A DNA stretch of 24,907 bases from a virus: IMG/VR virus record IMGVR_UViG_3300032323_000734, positions 1 to 24,907 of that record. One strand, given 5' to 3'. Positions 16,401 through 21,637 of this stretch are shown here, in pieces. Positions within the stretch are counted from its first letter, which is position 1; each line of letters opens with the position of its first letter. The notes beneath the pieces are model-generated. The model was not told where the DNA came from. It saw only the letters and a list, made by a program, of their open reading frames with translations, and made no database searches. The translations under genes were made by a program, and so were the position numbers.

Positions 16401-17438
16401 GTCAGTGTGTTTCAGTGCATTGATAACTGCCACACAATCTTTAATTAACCCACCCTGATACTTAGCAATTGTTTGTTCAAATGCTTTTGCTGCATCGGCT
16501 GAGTGGTGTAAATTTTTTGTCGTATAACCTTTGAAACTAATTTCTTCAGGAGCATATCCACCTGGAATATCTTCTTGTACTTTCTTTAGTTTCTCAAAAT
16601 CATCTGGTCTAAGAATACTTTTTGCCAAATTATATTTACTTTTCTTGTTTATAACATCTTCAACTACAGTTACTTTATCAATCCACTTCTTAGACAAAAC
16701 ACCTGATTCATTTACGACTGTTATGTAATTTGCGCCACGATCCATGACTTCATAAACACCTTTGTCGTCTTGAACTTTATCTCCAACATTGAAGATTTCT
16801 CCAGCAACATATTGTTCACGAATTGAAGAGCGAGTAAACTCAACTACTCCTTTTAATGCGTCTAGACCAATACCTTTACGCACTTCATTCATCAATCGAC
16901 GCGAATCATGTTCGGTCAGCGTATGTGGTAATCCTTTTTTAAAATCATCAAACTTACCAGATTTTGCAGATTCACACATTCTTAAACCAGAAACACCTGA
17001 AGACAAATCGCTGTCTGGATCTGTACTTCCTGTTGATACTACTTTAATAGATTCAAAGGTAAACTCTTTATTGTTTGCTTTGTTTAATTGTTTTGTTACA
17101 TCAGCTACTTTATCTTCGCCAACAACTACAACTAAATTTTTATATTTCTCGTTTAATCGTTTAGCCAAAGAAACAATTGTTGGCTCAGTAGTTTCTTGGA
17201 AGTTTGTTCCTGGAAACATACGATTTAAAAAGTATACTTTTCGATCTACTGGTAGGGGATTATATTTTTTATCCTCGTTTGCAGAGGCATAGATGGTATA
17301 GTCTGCTGAAGATCCAGCAACTGTTTTAACAGATTTAATTAAATGTTCGTGAATTGAAGTTGGTGGCTGAAACGCACCAAAAGCAACTACTATTTTGTTA
17401 GAGGGTAACTCTTTAATTAACTGTTTAAAATTCTTCAT
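13407..17438 (-). CDS. Giant modular head-cargo protein; degenerate nucleotidyltransferase N-domain
   Basis: This 1343-residue protein begins MKNFKQLIKE (Glu10 leader). Residues 15-170 are a nucleotidyltransferase fold like the product of 17470-18078, but the TxGH motif is TSIH (27-30) and the KMR motif is replaced by LRMC (152-155), so catalysis is probably lost. A conserved block EHDSRRLMNEVRKGIGLDAL follows (176-195), then an SH3-like NVGDKVQDDKGVYEVMDRG (217-235). Later modules are AGLAAKAEKSGVSIGTLRKV through GTTPQQWGMARVNSYI (691-740; known to me as a DUF5824-like phage domain), CWSGYRQIGVKKKGSKMVPN (848-867), EEVEQIDELDKSTVKSYLKK (1094-1113), and a strongly basic end (1224-1343). Acidic linkers with Leu/Ile-x-Glu sites separate modules. 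Likely a capsid-internal protein or polyprotein cut by the prohead protease; unproven. Confidence 0.88.
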   Translation of the reverse strand: MKNFKQLIKELPSNKIVVAFGAFQPPTSIHEHLIKSVKTVAGSSADYTIYASANEDKKYNPLPVDRKVYFLNRMFPGTNFQETTEPTIVSLAKRLNEKYKNLVVVVGEDKVADVTKQLNKANNKEFTFESIKVVSTGSTDPDSDLSSGVSGLRMCESAKSGKFDDFKKGLPHTLTEHDSRRLMNEVRKGIGLDALKGVVEFTRSSIREQYVAGEIFNVGDKVQDDKGVYEVMDRGANYITVVNESGVLSKKWIDKVTVVEDVINKKSKYNLAKSILRPDDFEKLKKVQEDIPGGYAPEEISFKGYTTKNLHHSADAAKAFEQTIAKYQGGLIKDCVAVINALKHTDEYMQIGDTHLEQMKPPIESEVKQWVHAHMKAKESLERIGEFLHHMDYWDSHGHELQMLMADYYEKGKGEVAESLNTEGTMANDKLRNDPETKRVMLRYKDFIKTSTMTEPPVEMGQDSASDYKKPEEPKTTSKQTESDIDSEVKKTEPKHVATGFAMQKPFDINDTLRRQKVKYQLGEGIDNYASIAKELVKRHGNNVTKQHIKDIENERDSRSSLDHDEVMAHVKKLSEDVYASDYVVHQHVDPVTGKTKSHKIRPNRINFAASGAQGGLVKDKKPKMSALDKWRAGADIRAKQQQADTEYYQKQKNKPYSPEADKERSKSMSASIDKLAKRLKEETINETADAGLAAKAEKSGVSIGTLRKVYRRGVAAWNSGHRPGTTPQQWGMARVNSYITKGKGTYHGADKDLREEEILEGDTSKLPRVDKDKESGLPKKYVAGLSADTAKARAAHWDKMDKKSDSDPSAYEPAPGDATAKTKLSKHTLKYRAMFGEEIDEELLEACWSGYRQIGVKKKGSKMVPNCVPVKEELDELIDILDEAVDTIDKGEYDYEGAMARTQLQTIARSSTELIMMLTPYENMPEWVQSKITLAQDYITCVKDYLKSKEELGEGYKPEHNMRPGWMVKADPELKKKIDAAKARRAEFKRLVGKDVKKPTYEAWVLTQTSMIGKEKAEPKQEQPEEVETDPETKQSGWPYLGESKLNPANVHKDYQEKNKVLQQLSMNKDVDQKAVQQRKLDLDKEYSKVKNEEVEQIDELDKSTVKSYLKKKISKPGVPTQKDVDGIGRATVRLMNKEEVESELEEAKKKVLKPKADTATLTVGGTPPFDPFFEEHEIDEMVNEYADLEDMLEEYDDNELIIVDEETGEEFEIEQDDRIMEGLSRTERLKSKVRFARNATKRGRLLSIRLRTKSTPERINQRAKRLAIRTIKAKIVKKPLSQMSISDKERAEGVLKNPQFQSVINRLAMKMANRVRETEAKRLHKKAAKASPNTKHNIKKR

Positions 17439-17469
17439 TTTTATCCATCTATAAAATATAACTTACTGT

Positions 17470-18078
17470 TTATTTATGCCCCATGCCATTTCGAACATCA
17501 TGGTACATTTCGTCTTTTTGTTTGCTACTCATCGATGACGGAGCACCAGCATGAAAGTCTTTCTTATTACCAGCTGATGCATGCTCTCTCATTTTACTTG
17601 CTGAAATACCAGTAGTTCCTTCGGCATCTGGATCTCTCTCACCAGAAGAATGTACTGTTACTGACTTAAAATTATAAGTGCCATGAGCAGACTTTTTACC
17701 ATTATATTTGTTCAATAATGTTTTCATTTCTCCAGCACGATCAGAACCAGCAACAACATGTAAATGTTGAACACCTTGCTTATGCATTTCTGCAGCATGG
17801 TGTAGAATTGTTGGTGCTTCTTTACTTGCTGCTTTTACATTAGTTTTTGGAAATGCAGCTTTAGCATGCTTAACTTTTTGTTCAGCAGTAAGTGGATTCT
17901 TCTTAGCATCTTGGCTATGAGAAACAACCAACTGATGCGATGCGTTATGTTCTTTGGCAACTGAGTGTAGTTTATTGACAACTGCTTCGTGACCAGAAGT
18001 AATTGGATTCATACGACCAAAGGCAAGAACTCCATGTTTCTCGTCAGCTTCAACTAGATATTGAGTAAATGATTTCAT
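17470..18078 (-). CDS. Nucleotidyltransferase (HxGH/TxGH superfamily) with capsid-targeting-like leader
   Basis: The 202-residue protein begins MKSFTQYLVE. The start at ATG 18078 is chosen because it overlaps the preceding stop as TAATG and gives the shared leader; a longer frame to 18105 adds nine residues without merit. It contains the motifs of the cytidylyltransferase-like/NMNAT-PPAT superfamily: FGRMNPITSGH (20-30, TxGH), VVAGSDRAGEM (108-118), and GISASKMREHA (157-167, ISxxxxR type). These enzymes transfer a nucleotide from ATP or CTP with release of pyrophosphate. Substrate is not readable from sequence; NMN (NAD synthesis) is one option. His content is high (about 9%). The gene lies between a small cargo gene and the giant protein, whose N-domain is its decayed paralogue. 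Confidence 0.9.
   Translation of the reverse strand: MKSFTQYLVEADEKHGVLAFGRMNPITSGHEAVVNKLHSVAKEHNASHQLVVSHSQDAKKNPLTAEQKVKHAKAAFPKTNVKAASKEAPTILHHAAEMHKQGVQHLHVVAGSDRAGEMKTLLNKYNGKKSAHGTYNFKSVTVHSSGERDPDAEGTTGISASKMREHASAGNKKDFHAGAPSSMSSKQKDEMYHDVRNGMGHK
17471..17478 (-). promoter_or_regulatory. Late-promoter-like box CATAAATA (candidate)
   Basis: The minus strand reads CATAAATA, seven of eight matches to the T4 late consensus, across the last codons of the nucleotidyltransferase gene. Its start point would lie about 25 bases before the giant gene's ATG (17438), a workable leader with GGAT near the start. Because the bases also encode His-Lys-stop, chance is possible. Confidence 0.35.
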
Positions 18079-18356
18079 TAGCAATCCCATGCTCTTCTTG
18101 ACCAATAGTTGGCAGAAGTTTTGTCTGTTAAATTACCCTGACCACCTGACCGAGCACAATATGATCTTTTTCTGGCAGGAATATGTTTTTTAATACTTAA
18201 TGTTTTATCGCCGAAGTTTACCTTCTGTGCTTTACCATCTCCGTCTGGATCAACAAACACTTTAGATTTCTTAACATCACCAGCCATAGGTTTGTTAAGG
18301 GAAACAGTCTTACCTTTGTAGGTAGCTTCTTCTAGATATTCTTTAAATGATAGCAT
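18078..18356 (-). CDS. Small basic protein with capsid-targeting-like leader
   Basis: The 92-residue protein begins MLSFKEYLEE at ATG 18356, one base after the preceding TAA; the frame can be extended to 18371 but that loses the leader position. After the leader come KKSKVFVDPDGDGKAQKVNF, GDKTLSIKKHIPARKRSY and CARSGGQGNLTDKTSANYWS, ending RRAWDC. The pattern VFV-D...KVNFGD...I...ARKxxxxRxG...T..YWSxRxW is familiar to me from several phage proteins annotated only as unknown; the small Cys/Trp-containing end may be a metal or nucleic-acid binding module. It is coupled to the nucleotidyltransferase gene by a TAATG overlap. Confidence 0.85.
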   Translation of the reverse strand: MLSFKEYLEEATYKGKTVSLNKPMAGDVKKSKVFVDPDGDGKAQKVNFGDKTLSIKKHIPARKRSYCARSGGQGNLTDKTSANYWSRRAWDC

Positions 18357-18357
18357 T

Positions 18358-19506
18358 TTATTTTGTCGCAAATCTTGGGTTGTTTAAAATTGAATTTGAA
18401 ACTTTAACAGGAACTAATTTAGTAGCAGGTCTCATTTTTCCTGTTGAATCTTTCTGTTGAAGAACGATGCCTTCGCCTTGGGATTTCTTTCCATCGATAG
18501 ATGTTTCCATATCTGGATGTTCAATACCCTTTAATACATGTTCAGTTGCTTGTCCTAAGTGATGACGAATCTGTAGTGATCTTTCAAAGTGTTGCACATG
18601 ATCATCAACATGAGATTGTAGTGATTCAAATTTGGCTTTAGTTTTTTGTTTACCTGCATCAGTTTTTAATTTACCTGCTGCCTTGTCACCCTCATCACTT
18701 AGATGTTTCTTATATCCCTCGATAGAAGCTGTTTCGCCACGACGAGTAGTTCTATTTAAATAAGTGTTAAAGTGTCCACCCTTTTTAATATCAATATGTT
18801 CAGGTGTAAGATGATCAGTTGTATGTTTCTTTAATAAAGATTTGGCAGCATCAATATGTTTCTGAGTTGCTTCTTTGTCTTTATCTGAGTAGGTAGAAGG
18901 GTCTGCCTTATACTCATGCTCAGGAACAAACACATTAGGACTCTTACTTAATGCTTCTTTAGAAACGCCATGAGCAACACCTTTAGTTATCTCTGTATGA
19001 ATAGCGATACCAAGAGGTGCTTTAGTTTTTGCTTTATAGGTAATTCTATTTGGAGTTGTGCTTGTTGTTTGACCAGACTTTTCTCCAGGTGCTTCAGGAG
19101 TGTGTAATAAATCTCCTTGAACATGGTGTCCTTTATTAACAAACTCGTGACCATGCTTCAATAAATGTTTTAGTGATGCTGCATATTCTGGAGCATGACC
19201 AAAGTGTGTATCTATTTCTTCAGGAGTTCTGGCAATAACACCTCTAGACATTCTGTGTTTGTCTGAGATACCAATACCTTTGTTATCATGTATAACATGA
19301 ACTGATGCACCACCATCCGTCTTAAGTGATGCTCCGACTGGGCTCGACTTACCCATTCTCTTATTATGAAATTGTTGTAGCAATTCAACTGCAGTATTTG
19401 TATGCTCAGGAGCTTCGTGCGGTAGATCTTTAGTATGTGTTAGATGTCCCAGCATCTCATCATCAACTGAGGTTGCTTCTTTTAAAAATTCTTTAAACTG
19501 CAGCAT
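18358..19506 (-). CDS. KxDG ligase-like nucleotidyltransferase with capsid-targeting-like leader
   Basis: The 382-residue protein begins MLQFKEFLKE at ATG 19506, one base after the preceding stop. Motifs of the covalent nucleotidyltransferase (DNA/RNA ligase, capping enzyme) superfamily occur in the right order: Lys62-Thr-Asp-Gly (SLKTDGGASVHVI, motif I with the nucleotide-accepting Lys), QGDLL (about 130-134, motif III-like), LGIAIHTEI (motif IIIa-like), GEGIVLQ (Glu345, motif IV) and KLVPVKV (motif V). The enzyme should become adenylylated on Lys62 and could seal or end-modify nucleic acid. Between motifs IIIa and IV lies a long His/Lys-rich helical insert. No oligonucleotide-binding domain follows, unlike typical DNA ligases, so an RNA ligase-like or novel activity is possible. 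His is about 8% of residues. Confidence 0.85.
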   Translation of the reverse strand: MLQFKEFLKEATSVDDEMLGHLTHTKDLPHEAPEHTNTAVELLQQFHNKRMGKSSPVGASLKTDGGASVHVIHDNKGIGISDKHRMSRGVIARTPEEIDTHFGHAPEYAASLKHLLKHGHEFVNKGHHVQGDLLHTPEAPGEKSGQTTSTTPNRITYKAKTKAPLGIAIHTEITKGVAHGVSKEALSKSPNVFVPEHEYKADPSTYSDKDKEATQKHIDAAKSLLKKHTTDHLTPEHIDIKKGGHFNTYLNRTTRRGETASIEGYKKHLSDEGDKAAGKLKTDAGKQKTKAKFESLQSHVDDHVQHFERSLQIRHHLGQATEHVLKGIEHPDMETSIDGKKSQGEGIVLQQKDSTGKMRPATKLVPVKVSNSILNNPRFATK

Positions 19507-19507
19507 A

Positions 19508-20869
19508 TTAATCCTCAAACTTATGATTATCTAACTTGGCTGTCATAACACGACCTTTGTGTGCACCAGAACCAGTCTTAGCACCAAGAGTCATAACATT
19601 CTTTGGCTTACCACCTTCTTTTGGTGTACCTTTAATAACAATGTTATTTGCACCACTATGTGAAACATGCAAGTCAGTAAAGTTGTCTGTATGTTTTTTG
19701 CCCATGCCAGCCATTGGAATTAATTTATGTTTTGCAGTTCCATCTGCTTGAACATGAGAGTGCGCAATCCAATGTTCAGTTACTGTTTCAGGAGAAGCAA
19801 CTGAGTGGATTAATTCACGCAATTCTGAGTCAGACTTTTTCTTCAAGCCACCAGCAATATCACTGGTAACTTTCTTGGTTGTTTCATCAGCACTTTCTCT
19901 TGCTTGCTGAGCACGCTGTCTAGCCAGCATTTCATTTTGTTGTGGAGTGCCATGTTCTGCGTTGTTTATATAATCTAGATACATACCTAGATGTTCATGC
20001 ATAGTTTTTTCTTTGCCTTCTAATGGCTTCAATTTATGCTTAGCAGATAATTCTTTATGAAGAGATTTCGCTCCAAGTATTTTCTTACCTTTGGCATCAA
20101 CTCTATCATTAACACCCATCTCATCAATCTTGGTTTGAATATTTCTTGTGTCAGCCGAACCTGTATAACCAAGTTCATCTGTTTTCTTTTTATGTTCTTG
20201 CTGATGTTTATCGAGCGAACCACTTTCTAATCCAGCATGTTGCTCCATTGTATCTAAACCCATATTGGCTAGATTTGCTTTTGCTGTATATCCATATTTG
20301 TCAGACCAAGCGACATGTCCAAACACTTTTGGTTTACCATCTTCGCCAAGAATTTTGTTTCCATCTTTATCAACTTTGTGCATCTCAGTCATACTGTCAC
20401 CTTTAGCATTAGGATCGTGTATGCCTGTTGTCTTTTGGTGATCGCCACTAATCTTCTCACCTTTTTTATTTACTTTGTCTGGGTTTGAAGTCCAGTAACT
20501 ATTACCATGGACAAATCCTTTGCTTGATGGATACTTCTTTTCTATAACTTTTTTCTGCTCAAGATGCATTTCATAAGCATGTTTATTGATTTCTTGATAT
20601 GCAGCTTCGCCAACTTTCTTACGAAGTTTATCGTGTACTTGTTGGGGAGTTCCAGCATGGTCAGGATTTTCTGACTCGGATCTGTGGTGAGATGGTAAAT
20701 GAAAGTCTGGATGTTCTGGATCTTGATGCCAACCACCCTTTGTGTCAGGATGCATGTACCCAGCTTTAATGATTTCGTACAGCTTACCCTTGTCGTCTGC
20801 TTGGGTATCTTTACCAGCTGTATCTTCTACTAGAAATTCTTCTTTAAGGAAGTCTTTAAACTTTAACAT
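19508..20869 (-). CDS. His-rich protein with capsid-targeting-like leader, unknown function
   Basis: The 453-residue protein begins MLKFKDFLKE at ATG 20869, five bases after GGA; an earlier frame start at 20884 would bury the leader. It is strongly hydrophilic, with about 33 His (7%), many Lys, and no membrane segment. The middle looks like an extended or helical chain with Asp/Asn-Gly turns (VDKDGNKILGEDGKP, 170-184). The last 80 residues, from WIAHSHVQADGTAKHKLIP to VMTLGAKTGSGAHKGRVMTA, look like a compact beta domain. I do not recognise the family with confidence. It is the first gene after the late promoter and the first member of the six-gene leader cluster, so it is probably made late and packed into the head. 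Confidence 0.85.
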   Translation of the reverse strand: MLKFKDFLKEEFLVEDTAGKDTQADDKGKLYEIIKAGYMHPDTKGGWHQDPEHPDFHLPSHHRSESENPDHAGTPQQVHDKLRKKVGEAAYQEINKHAYEMHLEQKKVIEKKYPSSKGFVHGNSYWTSNPDKVNKKGEKISGDHQKTTGIHDPNAKGDSMTEMHKVDKDGNKILGEDGKPKVFGHVAWSDKYGYTAKANLANMGLDTMEQHAGLESGSLDKHQQEHKKKTDELGYTGSADTRNIQTKIDEMGVNDRVDAKGKKILGAKSLHKELSAKHKLKPLEGKEKTMHEHLGMYLDYINNAEHGTPQQNEMLARQRAQQARESADETTKKVTSDIAGGLKKKSDSELRELIHSVASPETVTEHWIAHSHVQADGTAKHKLIPMAGMGKKHTDNFTDLHVSHSGANNIVIKGTPKEGGKPKNVMTLGAKTGSGAHKGRVMTAKLDNHKFED

Positions 20870-20897
20870 AGGTTCCATCCACAAATGTAATAACTTT

Positions 20898-20926
20898 ATT
20901 ATACTTGCAAATCAAATTAATAGCAA
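20898..20926 (-). promoter_or_regulatory. Sigma70-like promoter before the head-cargo cluster (candidate)
   Basis: On the minus strand TTGCTA (20926-20921) and TATAAT (20903-20898) are 17 bases apart. The start point would be about 20891, giving a leader of about 20 bases to ATG 20869. The -35 region CTTGCTATTAATTTG resembles that of the promoter candidate before primase (CTTGCTTTTTATTTG). Confidence 0.4.
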
Positions 20927-20941
20927 GTATATTAGACTAAC

Positions 20942-21631
20942 TTATTTATAGTTATTATACTTGCGTTCCCAGACTAAAATCTTGCGCAGAAGGAGTGGAA
21001 TAACCTCATTATGTTTATCTGTTCTGAAGATTCTTTGGATTCCAGAGAGGTTTTTAGATACCTTATAGGTCTTGGCATATCTAATTAGAGTGGCTATTGG
21101 AACTGTTGGACGCTTGTTCTTAAAGTCTAGGTATACGCAGTGGGCATATGCCTCAATCTCGTCACGACCAGCATGGTAGTCTCTGTTATTGTCGATCTTT
21201 TCTATGCCAGTTCTGGAGAAGTAAACCTTGCTTGCGCAATATTCCTCATGTTTACCATAGTACTGTTTACAGTGGATTAGTTCATGCATTGCAACCTGAA
21301 TAACCCTATACTTGAAACGATCCCAACTGGCTTCTGTAAACTTATACTTGTTAAAATCTGTATCTGGACTAGTCCAAAGATCTAACTCAGAACGACCTGT
21401 ATCTGGATAGTAACCACCACCAACGGCAATATATTTGGTTGGCTTAGTTTCTTGGTGCCATACAATGCTGAAACGCCACTTCTTGAAATAATTTATCAAG
21501 CCAGTGGCGTCATTTTCATACTTATCAAGATCAGTCCAGACTTTTGCTGGAACAAACTTTGCCCTGAATGGACGATCATCAAAGTTCAGCATATCGATAA
21601 AGTCGAAGTCTAAACTCTGAATGTATCTCAT
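20942..21631 (-). CDS. HExxH zinc-metallopeptidase-like protein
   Basis: This 229-residue protein has the zinc motif HELIH (116-120) in QVAMHELIHCKQYYGKH, and a downstream DEIEAYAH (157-164) whose Glu is spaced as the third ligand of gluzincin-type enzymes. The N-terminal half (KWRFSIVWHQETKPTKYIAVGG region) looks beta-rich as in small SprT- or M78-like peptidases. No signal peptide is visible, so it acts in the cytoplasm or virion. ATG 21631 lies six bases after the glycosyltransferase stop. Target unknown: host-protein cleavage, or processing of a phage protein, are both possible. Homologues with the same HELIH...DEIEAYA pattern occur, as I recall, in other aquatic T4-like phages without assigned function. 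Confidence 0.8.
   Translation of the reverse strand: MRYIQSLDFDFIDMLNFDDRPFRAKFVPAKVWTDLDKYENDATGLINYFKKWRFSIVWHQETKPTKYIAVGGGYYPDTGRSELDLWTSPDTDFNKYKFTEASWDRFKYRVIQVAMHELIHCKQYYGKHEEYCASKVYFSRTGIEKIDNNRDYHAGRDEIEAYAHCVYLDFKNKRPTVPIATLIRYAKTYKVSKNLSGIQRIFRTDKHNEVIPLLLRKILVWERKYNNYK
20943..20950 (-). promoter_or_regulatory. T4-type late promoter TATAAATA
   Basis: The minus strand carries an exact copy of the T4 late promoter consensus recognised by the phage sigma factor gp55 with the sliding clamp. It overlaps the stop codon of the HExxH gene and lies 74 bases before ATG 20869, so it would start late transcription of the six-gene head-cargo cluster. It is the only exact copy I found in the window. 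Confidence 0.75.
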
Positions 21632-21637
21632 TTTACA

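Larger units (their letters stand above)
20896..20964. repeat. Three copies of GCAAGTATA (two direct, one inverted) around a late promoter
   Basis: TTATTATACTTGC occurs identically at 20896-20908 and 20952-20964, 56 bases apart. The inverted partner GCAAGTATA lies between them at 20923-20931. The middle copy can pair with either flank: a 9-bp stem with a 14-base loop (20900-20931), or one with a 24-base loop enclosing the late promoter (20923-20964). No T-run follows, so it is not a normal terminator. It may be an mRNA leader structure or a protein-binding array. Confidence 0.75.

Noticed and set aside
13885-17292. Plus-strand open frames of 65-167 codons opposite the giant modular gene (for example 14767-15201 and 16789-17292)
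   Set aside because: Ser/Phe/Leu-rich antisense shadows of Lys/Glu-rich coding sequence; no domain or start signal seen.
18079-18105. Longer starts of the leader-bearing genes (18105, 18371, 19518, 20884)
   Set aside because: They would run into the preceding gene or shift the conserved 10-residue leader away from the N-terminus.
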